Assembly (NCBI RefSeq): GCF_030936135.1
Contig: NC_082597.1
Coordinates: forward strand, 43,221,095-43,285,094
Reading direction: 5' to 3'
Source: Gavia stellata
Taxonomy: Eukaryota; Chordata; Aves; Gaviiformes; Gaviidae
DNA: 64,000 nt
A model generated the notes under the pieces. The model was given only the letters and a program-made list of their open reading frames with translations, searched no databases and was not told the DNA's origin. Both the position numbers and the translations under genes were made by a program. Below are positions 38,511-50,200 of the stretch, piece after piece (the first letter of the stretch is position 1; each line of letters starts with the position of its first letter).

Positions 38511-41009
38511 CATTAAACTCCCAGTGCATTTCAGGCACAGGACTAATTGTTACCAGTTAATCAAGACTTTAAAGGGTGTAGGGTTATTAAATCACATGTT
38601 CATTAGCTATCAGTGAGATGCAGAGACTGTGGAGAGGCAAAGTGTGTTTCTTAGCATTGAAAAATCGGCTAGCAAAGTAAGGGACGTGTTTCCTTCTGGA
38701 CAATTTATTGCTGTGGAGTGAAAACTTTATACCTACATCTTATTTTCTAGGCTTTAAATTGTTTCCTTTTTCTTCCCAAAAGATTAAACCTGTTCCAAAT
38801 TGGCCTATTTCAGCTGTTATTACAGGCACTTGCCAAGTTGCAGTATTTTACATGTATTGCAGATTTGTTTGATTTCCTTACAGCGCCTTCACTACTGCAC
38901 CACACCTAGGGGGTAAGTCTGTAAACTGCTCCTTCACAGCTGTCAGTTTTGAAATGAGAAAGCAACTGTTGGAAATAAGACAAGTTTCATGCTCCCCTCC
39001 CACCCAAATTTGGCATGTTATCTATGAAATTAAACTGCTGTCACATCCAGGGTTAGAAATATGCAACCAGAGATGGGGGAAAGGCATAAAGTCTGGCGTC
39101 TCATGTTCAGGGTGAAAATGAGAACTTTATTTATTTGGAAAATGGAGGAGGTCTGACTAAGGCAGACCTTTTCATCCCCCGGGAGGTCCCACGATAGCAG
39201 CCTTGGAGGTCACAGCATTTTGCAAACAAGCAATGCAGCCTTTTGCCCTCTGCCTGGCAAAATCGCCGTGCCCTCTGAGGGGAGTGGGGGGAAGGCTTCA
39301 GGCTCTTGGAGCTTAGGCCAGTGCTGACTGACACCATTAAGATTCATTTCATCGCTCCAGGAGGCCTTGGAGAAAGCGCTTGAAAAAAATACCCTAAATT
39401 CTCATCGCATTTCGGGTGCAATAAATGAATTTGGAAAGAATCTGGATGTTAATGGCTACTGCCCACATAGATCTTCTCAGAGGATCACAGTCAGCATGGC
39501 TTAAATTTGCCTCATTTTTGTATGAAGCCTTTCTTTTCACCCCTTTACATCCTGAGCTATTAAATTTTAAATTATTATGCACACCATGGACCCTTGCTCA
39601 GGACCTCTCTGGGCTGGAAGGAGAAAGCATTGCTGTGACCGAAGCACCTCTTGTGAAACCCTTCTTGTGGCCCAAGACAGCTGGTGAAGACCTGCTTCCC
39701 TGGACGTGGTGGGAGTGGGGTCTGCTCTGCCGCCCGTTGGAGGCTTCCCTTTTGCTACTGCTTCTGACCAGGTTTGCTGGCAGCATTCAACACCTTCCAG
39801 CATCAGAGGGTTATTTTTGTCTTCCAGCTGGCTCTGGGCTGCCCAGCCCAGGCTGTGGAGCATTAAGACTTTTATCCACAATGCCACTGCTTTTAATTTC
39901 CCCTTTCTATAGAGAGAACTAAATCAGAGGGAGTTTGATGTTCCCTTCTAATTATTTTTTACTTCAAAAGGGGGAGTTTTAAGCACACCAGTGAGGATGA
40001 CAACTACTAGAAGCTACAGCCCTCCTCCTTCGTAAGGGAACAACGGCCATGGTCCTGCCATGGACCAGCTGGAGCTGGCTGAGGGCTTGTTAGTGCTCCT
40101 CATACTATATTTAATCTTCTTAAACTTACTATCCTTCCTCTGTCAGTTGAAAGGAAAAGTTAATATTGGTGAAGTCACAGGTCAAAAAAACCTCCAAAAC
40201 AATATTGAGTGAGCTGCTGAGTTTTCATTTTAGAAATGAGTTTTGAGGAACTCGGCCAGTCGCAACTCACAGGCGTTTTGCAGCCGTTGCCGGTGGCAGG
40301 GGACGTTAACTCATCTCATTTATTACGGGCGGGAAGGGGGCGATACTGGACTTGCTGAAATCAATAGTGAACCTGCCATTGATTTTAATGGGAGAAAACT
40401 CTGCTTTGGGTCAAGCGGTGCCTTATGTGCATGGGCGTGATTAGAGAAGGGGAAGAGAAAGGGAAACAGGGCTATGGCCACGTTCTCCTCTCCTGTTTTT
40501 TACAAGCCATGGGTGGTTAATAAGCACGCACAAGCAAACGCTGGCTTCCACCTGTGGGAAACTGGCCTCTGCGCCAGGGCCTGCCTTGCTCTTGGGTGCC
40601 TGCGGCCGGCGGTCAGGCAGGCATTGCTGCCATCCTGCGGAGAGCCAGGCCGAGGGACGGCTGCAGGGCTGCGGAGTGCCTGGGGCAGGTCCCACAGTGG
40701 TGATGGGATGGGCCCCCATGGTGGTGGGGCTGGGGACCACCTCGCATGGTTTTGGGCCAGGGCCATTGGGTGTTTCCTGGCCAGCTCCAGGACTTTCAGA
40801 GCCAGTTTGCATTGCACTGGTCCAGCTGGAGGGGGAATCGTGCCCGTGCTGTGTAAAACAGTCAGACACAAGAGCTGCTGGGGCGAACTCTAATCTTCTG
40901 CTACGCATTCGGTACTCACACCCAAGAGGGACTGGACTGCTCACCTGGACGCGTGGTGGATGGATGTTTGTTTTCAAGGGCGCTCTTCATACTGAAATCA
41001 TAGCCTCAG
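38511..41009. other. Intergenic DNA downstream of E2F7
   Basis: Repeat-free AT-rich segments at 38,640-38,900 and 39,390-39,600 look like conserved non-coding DNA. A CpG-enriched patch of about 470 bp lies at 40,250-40,720, just past the presumed end of E2F7. Open frames here (165 codons plus strand at 39,425; 178 codons minus strand at 40,441) lack any recognisable homology and reflect GC-rich composition. Confidence -1.
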
Positions 41010-41028
41010 CCTTGGTTTTAATTCCATT

Positions 41029-41034
41029 TTTATT
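41029..41034 (-). terminator. E2F7: Probable E2F7 poly(A) signal
   Basis: AATAAA on the minus strand, with ATTAAA just upstream at 41,044-41,049. Beyond it the sequence changes from AT-rich UTR-like to GC-richer DNA, and no obvious GU-rich downstream element stands out. Alternative upstream hexamers exist. Confidence -1.
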
Positions 41035-41281
41035 ATGTAAAAGTTTAATATTTTGCTAAAAGATAGTATAAAAAAAATAAATTCAATCCAACTGTGTGAT
41101 TGGAGTAAAGCTATATGCAGACAGCTAAGAAGATGGCTAGAGAGCAGGAAAAGCAGGACATCTAATCACTGAAGAACAGTTATAAACAGCAATAAAATTA
41201 ATATCTATATTAAACTAGCAGTGCAAAGATACAAACTGGAAGCAGCTTTACATTAAAAATACAGCTTTTTAAATATAGAAA

Positions 41282-41289
41282 TAGCACCA
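41282..41289 (-). promoter_or_regulatory. Second miR-29 8-mer target site in the E2F7 3'UTR
   Basis: The mRNA strand reads TGGTGCTA again, 42 nt on the 3' side of the miR-26 site at 41,331-41,338. A 7-mer-A1 site for miR-30 (GTTTACA) lies between them at 41,312-41,318, and another at 42,208-42,214. Confidence -1.
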
Positions 41290-41330
41290 ATTTACAAAAG
41301 ACAATCAGAAATGTAAACGTGGCAGGTAGA

Positions 41331-41338
41331 TTCAAGTA
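41331..41338 (-). promoter_or_regulatory. miR-26 8-mer target site in the E2F7 3'UTR
   Basis: The mRNA strand reads TACTTGAA, a full 8-mer match to the miR-26a/b seed. It lies about 300 nt before the presumed poly(A) signal. Confidence -1.
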
Positions 41339-42756
41339 TAAGTTACACGCTCACCCTCCTCAGCAACTGTCTTGGGACAGAAAGGTTTTACAAACCCTGC
41401 AGAACATCCTGGGTACGCACTTCGCCTCAGTGCAAACACAAATTCTGCTTTCCCAAAGCTACTTTGCTGATGAGTTGTTCCTAGTTTATTTTAATTCTTA
41501 GCTTTCAGTGAAGGCAAAGACAGGAAAGGTAAACTCATTCCCTCTTGACAACCAGCCCTTCCCCCTTGCCAGTCTAGCTCAGCAGCTCAGATACTGCAGG
41601 TAGCGTTGATCCCTTCACTGCCCGACTGCTTCGGTGGTCCCACTCCTATTTTAGTGAGAATTTTGCATTGACAAAAACGAGACAGCATGTCAACCCCCTT
41701 CTCCCAGGCCCAAATCTGCTTTCGCAACCATGACCCATCAAACAGCTTTGATTGTGAGGGAGTTGATCCTCATTTCCAGACCTGCTATATTTATGGAAAC
41801 TCAAAACTGGAAGCAGAAATTGGAAAACCGAAGATCCATTTTCAGTCCCTGCATTTTCAAGTATAGTTAGGTTAGTTATGGCACAGAATAACATTACTGA
41901 CAAAGCAAGGCAATTTTTGCGATGATGCTTCAGCTGGAGCAAAGAGCCAATATTAGCTCTGATCCTCATCTCTGCTCCCAGCTGCCATTTCACTAAAAGT
42001 CTGCACTGTACTAGAGAGGAAGAGAAAAGACAGGGTTGGGAGAATCAACATCCACCATGTCATCCTGAACCCTAGCAGCCTGTTTCCAGCCCCACAAATG
42101 CACGCTAGCAAAAGTGCAGGGGAAGCACCGCGTCAAGTACACATTGCTTTTCAAAGTGAAGTTAATTTAAGTGGGCGTATAAGAAGAAATAATTCAGAAG
42201 CAAAAACTGTAAACTTTCACAACTGTAGTGTAATTAAAAAACAAAAAAAAAACCCTTAAAATTTAGCAGTCTGAACATTTCTCTTTACCACCCCTGAAAT
42301 TTCCTATGATAATTCTACTATAGATTTTCTTTCAATGAGGGCTAACCAGCCTTTCTTATAAGGCTGTTATTGGTCTATTCTAAGGCCACATTACTCAAAC
42401 TCCCAGTTTCACTAAAATTCTTTCTTAAATTCCATTTTCATAATACATTTCATTATAAAAATAAAAAAACCTCATCAAATTCCCAACCCCCAAAGTCTAG
42501 CCTCCCTTAACCAATGAAGTAGCACATTCGACAGTGTATCTACCCTTGGATAACCAGTACCAGTACCAACGAGAGAAGAGCTGGTAATGCTGGCCTTTTA
42601 TGTTTGCTAAAAATCCAGAGTAACGTGATGTCCACAGCAACACTTTCTGTCTTTTAAACAGGAAACCGCACAAATTTGATTGCAGATTGCTACACCAGTG
42701 AAAACATACCCAAGCATAAGAGCATTAACTCTTAAAATTACGTCCTATATTATTAA

Positions 42757-42764
42757 TAGCACCA
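42757..42764 (-). promoter_or_regulatory. miR-29 8-mer target site in the E2F7 3'UTR
   Basis: The mRNA strand reads TGGTGCTA, an 8-mer match to the miR-29 seed (AGCACCA). Prediction from sequence only. Confidence -1.
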
Positions 42765-43445
42765 CCCATTATTTGAGGACTCTGAATGTTAACTGTTAGA
42801 ATTTTCTTCCTCTTTACCTTCTCCTAAGGAATACAGATCGTTTTTTCCCCCCTTCCAAAATTTATGACTCCTGCTCTTTTCAGCTTCTTTTTATGATTTA
42901 GATAGATATGCACCAAAAGATAAGATCTCTCTTTGTCTTCCAAGTACGCTCAAATGCACTATTAACTAGTTATGAAATTCCTGTAAGTGAAGAGTTAGGC
43001 ACTTAAGTACGTACCCCTTAAGCAGACTTAAGTAAACCGCGAAGTAGGCACTTAAATAGACTCAGGTTAGACTGAATCTAATCATGTGGTTAATGACTTA
43101 CCAATGTTCCTTGGTCATAAAATCTAGACTATATATTTAACAGGAGATGAAATCTTAGCACAGCCCTCTCAGTGGCTTGCCACTCTCAAATTACTTTGTC
43201 AAACTTATTTAAGGAATCAGGTTTTGTATTCTTTACATCTAACTTGTACATTTTGCTCAGAGTAAAAGGAAAAAAAAAAACAACCAAGGACTAATACAGT
43301 TCATTAACACAATTATAAAAATGTTAACATTCACAGTTATTTTGGTCTTAATATTTTTCACATGTATACATTCAATCATATTGTGTTATTATTAGTTTTT
43401 TTCTAACCACAAGTGCTGGGCAAATTGTACAACAACCAACTGACA

Positions 43446-43457
43446 TTCAAGTAATCC
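43446..43457 (-). promoter_or_regulatory. Extended miR-26a target site in the E2F7 3'UTR
   Basis: The mRNA strand reads GGATTACTTGAA, complementary to nucleotides 1-12 of miR-26a, well beyond the seed. It lies about 600 nt after the stop codon. Confidence -1.
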
Positions 43458-44059
43458 TACCCTGAGAAAATCTGTTATTCTGAAGCTGCAAAATAACTTT
43501 TTTGCACTAAATCCCACTCCAACATACAAAATAAATAGCAGGAGGCTGCACTGCAGAGGCAGGATTTGACAGATTGGAACCAGGGAAGCAGTTGCTCTCA
43601 CAACTGCAAGAGTTTATAATTTTCACCACAGATTTACTCAGGGTAAGTAGAGTACATGCAAAAAAAATGCTTACCCCAGATAAGTGCTAGACATCTCACT
43701 TAAAACCATGAATAAAGAGCCCCTGGGGACTCTAAGGAAATCTGTTTGCATCTCTTCACAGCAATAAAGAGAGTATTCCAAATTAAAACCACAAATACAA
43801 TTTGATGGCCACAAGGCCATGTGAAGCACAGCATCTGAATTCAAATCAGTACTGAAGGAACAATTCAGTAAAAGGTTTTCAGTACCAGGGATGATTTGTG
43901 AAGAAGGTGGTTAACAGAACTGGTGGGTGAATAGATAGCGGGGAAGCATGCCAAAAGGGATGACATTTTAATGCACTCCTCTTGCCAGGTAAGAGCTTGT
44001 TCTCTTGTAATTGATAAAGGGTCCTATGACAATCTGCCCACCCTTTGCAATAAGTGGTG

Positions 44060-44236
44060 TTAGTCAGGGCTCGTACTAGAGATTTCCAGTCTCCTCTGCA
44101 CAGAGCTGGCATTTCTGATCTGGTTGCCTTCATTTTTCTTCCATGCAACAGGGTCTCCAAGACTTCCAGGAGTTTTGAAAAATGCCTCATGACGTGCAGG
44201 ACGAATGCTCTTGGGAGTGAGGGGAGTTGACGAAGG
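44060..44236 (-). CDS. E2F7: E2F7 last coding exon (13) with stop codon
   Basis: 177 bp including TAA. The acceptor is GTTTCACAAATAG. It encodes 58 residues beginning [20 protein letters not shown], then [10 protein letters not shown] and SSVQRRLEI, ending STSPD. The C-terminus matches human [20 protein letters not shown] and AQRRLEIPSGGAD in position and length. Confidence -1.
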   Translation of the reverse strand, partial: PSSTPLTPKSIRPARHEAFFKTPGSLGDPVAWKKNEGNQIRNASSVQRRLEISSTSPD

Positions 44237-47200
44237 CTATTTGTGAAACAAAACCAAAGTGATTCAGCAGGGTTTTCTCAAAGCCTATGTGCAAGCACAC
44301 AAACAGAAGACAGCTTGTACATATTAAGCCCTGTACCCTGCTACTATAGGGAACCACGTCACACATCCTTTCAGAAGCTCCACATGAAAAGCTACAGGCT
44401 TTGCCCCTTCTTTTTGTTTTGGAGCTGTCTGCCAGTACATCATTGCTGGAAGCTGAAAGCCTCTATCTCATTTCCAACTTAAATGTATTCATGACTAGTT
44501 CATACTCATTCATTCTTATGCCAATCTTGTCCTTTAGCTTAAACAGCTCTTTCCCTTCCTTGATGTTTTACTCACTTTTGTTATTTGTTAGCATCAAATC
44601 AGATCTAAAATTAAGTCTCCAAAACCCTGGCCACTTCTGTTTTAAATGCCACTCTACTGGAATCTCTAATGCTAGCATCTGCAATCAGACTGGCTGCCAA
44701 CCACTCTCTATTACAGCCTTTTTCTAAAGCTTGAACAAGATAAACATAAAATAACATTCATAAAGCTTCCAAAGTTCAATCTATTTGTCACCGCATTAGA
44801 CAATAGCAAAACAAATCACAGATTTAAGAACGTAAGTTAAAGCAGTGCCAAAATGTTACTGCTAACAGTTGTGGAGACCCAGGTAACACAGTGTGACATG
44901 ACTGTTTTACATCACTCATTGTACTCCAGATAAATAAGTCCTTCCTCACTTTTTAATTTCTCATTTTTTTACTGGAAAAGTCTGTTTCTATGGTAGATTT
45001 TAAAAACCATCTTTATTAAAAAAGATAAAAAAACCCACAAGAATTGTTTTCCCACAGTTCTGATGCTGCCATTAAGTTTCCATTATTTAGTGAAGAGAGA
45101 TGAGAACAGGGGTGAGCAGGTAATCCAGGACACTAACTAGCTGAGAAGTGTTATAGCCAGCTGACTCCTGAGTTATGAAAAACAATCCTCCTGTCCTCCT
45201 AATATGTTTCTGTAGCCACTGCATAACACACAATGATGATATCAAACGGGGAAAAAATACTGACTTGGATTTCTGGGGAAAAAAACCCTGTAACTCATTT
45301 TCTTCTCTATTCCTGTAAGATTTTTATGATTTAAAAATTCCTGTAAGATTTTTAAAGCTCATCCTCTTACCGTTCAGGGCTAGACATGCTGTGCTGAGCT
45401 ATGTCTTTAACACTCTCCCAAGCCCTGCCACCACTACAGACAGACATGCAAACTAAGTGGAAGACACCAGCTCCCAGTGTGCCAGCTTACCACTCTGACA
45501 CACCAGCACCAGCCTGTTGCACAAGCTGCCTTCAGTCCCAGTGAGCTGGCACCACTGTTTCATCGTCACTCAACCACCTTTCACTCTTACCTGCTGCAGC
45601 TTCAGAAGGGTCACGGGATGCCCCATACACACAGGGGAGTCCAGTTTAACAGCACTGCAAGACCTTGTGAGCACAGGACTCAGGTGCAGAGCGGGGTGAG
45701 CTGGTTGCTGGGGATCCACCGAAGGCACGGGTGAGACCTTGGGTGTAACCACTGCCGTGGTGCCTATGAAAACAGGCGTTGTTGATGCCAGGCCAGACAT
45801 ACTGAAATTCAGGGAGGCAGCAGCTGAGAAGGAGCCATCGGGAACTGGGGAAAGAGGACTGGTGATTGTGGGAGAACAGACGAGAGGGAAGGAAGCCAAG
45901 GCTGCTGATGGCACCACGACACAGGGGACGCTCAGAGAAGGTAACTGGCTCGCAGCCAGGCTGATAGCACCAGGGGCTTGGTTTGCAGAGAACAGGAAAT
46001 TAAAACTGCTTAATCCTAAACCAAAGAGAGAAAAAAAGCAAGGCATTAATACAGTTGACAAATTGGAATTAAGCTATTATAACTTCATCTAGAACAGGAA
46101 AGAGGGATGACAACAAAGAAAGAGACAGGCTGCCCAGGACAAACACTGTGACAAAAAGAAGAAAAAAGAAGGAAGAAAACTGTCACAAACCTGTAACTCT
46201 TTGATCAAGCTCACTTTCCCTACCTTCCTCCATCTCGCCCCCTACTGCCTGTTCACTATATCTGCATCCATTTACTTTTCATACTAAGCACCAACCACAC
46301 ACCACACACTTTGCTGTTTTCTGCTTCTAACATCAGTTACAACCAACATCTTGGCTAAACAAACTCTTTTTTCACTAACAGGAATTATATCCTCTGCTAT
46401 ATGAAAACATATTCATTGCTTTTAATAAGTGTGCTAGTTTTGGCTGGGATAGAATTAATTTTCTTCGTAGTAGCTAGTACGGGGCTGTGTTTTGGATTTG
46501 TGCTGAAAATGATGTTGATAACACAGGGATATTTTCGTTATTGCTGAGCAATGCTTACACAGAGTCAAGATCTTTCCTGCTTCTCACACCACCCCACCAG
46601 CGAGTAGGCTGGGGGTGCACATGAAGTTGGGAGGGGACACAGCCGGGACAGCTGACCCCAACTGACCAAAGGGATATTCCAGACCATATGATGTCATGCT
46701 CAGCATATAAAGCTGGGGGAAGAAGAAGGAAGGGGGGTACGTTCAGAGTCATGGCATCTGTCTTCCCAAGTGGCCATTAGGTGTAAAGGAGCCCTGCTTT
46801 CCTGGACATGGCTGAACACCTGCCTGCCGATGGGAAGTAGTGAATGAATTCCTTGTTTTGCTTTGTTTGTGTGCGTGGCTTTTGCTTTTACCTGTTAAAC
46901 TGTTTTCATCTCAACCCACGAGTTTTCTCACTTTTACCCTTCCGATTCTCTCCCCCATCCCACCTGGGGGAGTGAGTGAGTGGCTGTGTGGTGCTTAGTC
47001 GCTGGCTGGGGTTAAACCACGACAATAAGAAAAAAAAAGGAAAATGCCCACAAAGGTATACCCCAAAGGCACCAATTTTCCTGAGAATGGCTGAAATACT
47101 GTTTTGAAACACAAGCTGCTCCAATCCCCAGTTTGTCTGACCTTCCAAAACACCAGGATCAATATTTTCATACTGAGCATCTCAATCCTATAAGTGAAAT

Positions 47201-50200
47201 CCCATAGACCCCACTCTGTGCCACAAGTGAATCAAATACTAAAGCAGTAGTCATGGAAATCTGCCACACTTATCCTGTTCCCACAAAAGTCTCCACTCCA
47301 CACAAACACAGGCACGAAAAACGGTGGACAGGAAATCCTCTTGTAATATTTTCAGCTGCTTCCTCTCCATCCCTACTGTGTCCTACAAGCAGGCCTGGCT
47401 ACACTCCCAGTGCCTCAGTTTTTGTGGGGTTATCCCAACAATGCACGTGACAAGACACCACAAAGTTCGTAGATGACTCAATTCACCCACACAGGGGAAT
47501 ACTGTTGCACTATTCTGGCCACCTTACTACCAAACCTAGACTTCCAGCTCCTCTGAGTTTTGAATGCTGGATAGATGTCTTTTTTGCAGCACATAATTCA
47601 AGCATGCAAAACCCACATTATTCATTTCTATTAACGTTTGGGTACCTCAGAAAAATGCCTGTATTTTTAGAGAAGCAACAGTTCATCTGGAGATGAATTC
47701 AGAGCTATTAAACTACTACAGAGAACTGCTGACAGTTTTTTGTGCCAAATATAGACTTAATCACCTATCTGTAGGTCTCCCTATTTGTTCAGTGAACAGA
47801 TGCAGAAGTTTGGGTCCCTCTAGATATCACAGCTGTCCTTACCAGCAGTAGGCTGAACATAGAGATACTGTGGTAGGAAAGGTTGATTGGCATTTTCTTT
47901 AGAGATGTGCTCTTTTCCTGGAGAGGGTTCATCAGGGTCTTCATTCTGAGACCGTTTTTCTTGCTCCTGAGAACCTAAAGGCTTAGTAGACTCCTTGTCT
48001 GCAGCCTCTGGAGCAGCAGGACTTGCGAGGTCAAGATGAAAAGCTTCTAGATGTACAGCAGACGTACAGCCACTTCCTGGGGTAGATTCTGCCTTGGGTG
48101 ACTCAGGCGGCTTCTAAGCAAAAAAATAAAAGAGGAAATGAAGAGTCCAAACTGAAAGAACACAGTGCGATGTCTCTCACGCACCTTCCTCAGCTACAGA
48201 TTAAAACATGCATCTGTGCAAAGGAGCAGCACAAAACTGATTAGCAAGTCATCAAGTTAAAAATTTTGTTTGAGAGTTTGAAGAGCCATATTAGTGATGC
48301 CTGAGTCCTGTGCTGTAGTTCACTTTCAGTACTTGGAGACACTAGATAAGAAATACCTGAGCTTGGGGATTCATTTCTCTTTATTGATAAGGAAAAACAC
48401 CTGTTTCAAATGGCTTATATTCAAACACTGATACGACCTTGAGCCTGACCCCTATTTTCAGTAGTTAAGAGAACCCTGAGATAGCTGCACTTCCCCTTCA
48501 CCATCGTCCTTCTCTCACCAGCCTGCTGTGGGCAACACTGGGCTTGAGAGAGAGGGACTCAAGCTGGAGTTGGGGGAAAGTACAAATCACATTTGCTGTA
48601 GCTCAGTGGAGTAAGCAATGTTGCTGCTGTTTGAGAAAGCCCAAGCTAACAGGGGACATGAGGAGTAATAGTCACATTGATTTCTTGCCCTCTGGCAGGC
48701 TGTTTGGTTGAAGATAATGATCAGAATACTGATTACAAAGAACAGCTAACCATCACTTCACTATGCAAAGCAATCACAGTCCATTTTCCCCTGGTAGTGT
48801 GAAAACGTCTCCCAGTTAATGCCTGTACTTCCTGGTGCAGCACCCTTACAATTTTATTAACATGTGGGAGGCAGCATTTGTGTCTGTCACAAGAGCAGTG
48901 TAATGAATTTTCACTTCTGAAAACACTGTCTTGGGCAAAAGTCTTTCCTTGCTAACAGGAAGCCTAAGTGATAATGAAATTCACTTATTTACCTTGGGTA
49001 CTACAAGTGAGAGGGGCACATCACTCTGTTCCATGGTCTGCTTTTTAGCAGCTGGCTCTTCATCATCTACAGGTGCAGAGGGAGATGCACAGTTGTGGGA
49101 GCTGCGTTTCTGGCAGGCAGCTGGAGGTACAGCAGCCTGAGCTTCAGCCCTCCTGTTTCCCACATCTCCTGTGGTGGGCTTGGTCTCCCTCAAGTTATTT
49201 TCCTGAAGACCGCCACACAACATAAAAAGGGATGAAGAGGGGAAGCACAGGAAGGGTTGGTTGGGGAGCAGGGTAGGTTTTCCATTTTCTGTTTTTGAGG
49301 CTGCTGGCGTGGAAGGATGTAGAGCTTGGCTGCTGATGCCATTTGGCAGCGAGTGGCTTGGCACATCTGCTTGAACCACAGGGAAAACTGCCTGAGGCAA
49401 AGGGTTAACACAAAAATCAGAGTCCCCAGGAACTGGAAGAAGGGAGAGAGGTGAGGTTATGCTTGGGTTCCTTGCTGAATTTAGTATTGTTTCTGTGGCA
49501 AAAGCTTTATTCCTAAAAAAAAAGTAATGAAAAGAGGAAAAACATTAAGTCCAAAATTAAACCCCCATTTTATCCTTAAAAGCAAACAGGTATATTGTGG
49601 ACATAAATGTGGGAAGATTCCCCCCTAAATCACTACTTTTGCACAGTTTACAAGGAGGGTCACTTTTATTATCTCTAATTACACAGAAGCAGACTTACCA
49701 GTTTTTTGGCAGAACAATAATGCTTTCAGTTGCACTTGACTAGACTCAATCATTCACAAATGAATTCAAATTAGGATAGGTGTAGAGAAGACCTACTGAT
49801 ATGACAGAGAGGCTTTTCCATGGAATCATGATTTGCTCAGCCTACCTAGACACCGGGTCAAAGGAGGCAGGGATGACCTTTATAAACACACATGAGATGA
49901 AGAACTACTAAAGCTAAAGGACAACAGTGGTACAAGAACAGGTGGGTATAAATTGGCCGTGAAAAAAACCAAACAGAAAGCCACACTGAGACCTATCAGC
50001 ATTAAAATAGTAATAACGAGACACTAGCAATTTTCTGTTTCGGTCCTATCAATGGAATCTAGCCTTGAACTAAACATGAGAAGCACGAAGCTGAAACTGG
50101 ACAGGAGTTAAGACCAACCCACCTAGTATCTTCCTCTATTTTCTGCCTGCAGACAGCTGCTAGATTTATCATTTTGGAGCAATATTCATCTGAATTCACA

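Larger units (their letters stand above)
41010..44059 (-). other. E2F7: E2F7 3' untranslated region (inferred, about 3.05 kb)
   Basis: The stretch after the stop is AT-rich, without repeats or coding potential, and ends where an AATAAA occurs on the minus strand. The length agrees with the long 3'UTR of mammalian E2F7. Four 8-mer sites for two microRNA families lie in it, two of them in the last 350 bp, as expected for a real UTR. The exact end is inferred; a nearer AATAAA (minus strand) at 41,485-41,490 could give a shorter form. Confidence -1.

Noticed and set aside
37981..38616. 211-codon plus-strand open frame
   Set aside because: It is the antisense shadow of the minus-strand CR1 coding sequence.
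40441..40977. 178-codon minus-strand open frame downstream of E2F7
   Set aside because: GC-rich, Pro/Ser-rich translation with no recognisable domain, overlapped by long frames on the other strand; composition explains it.
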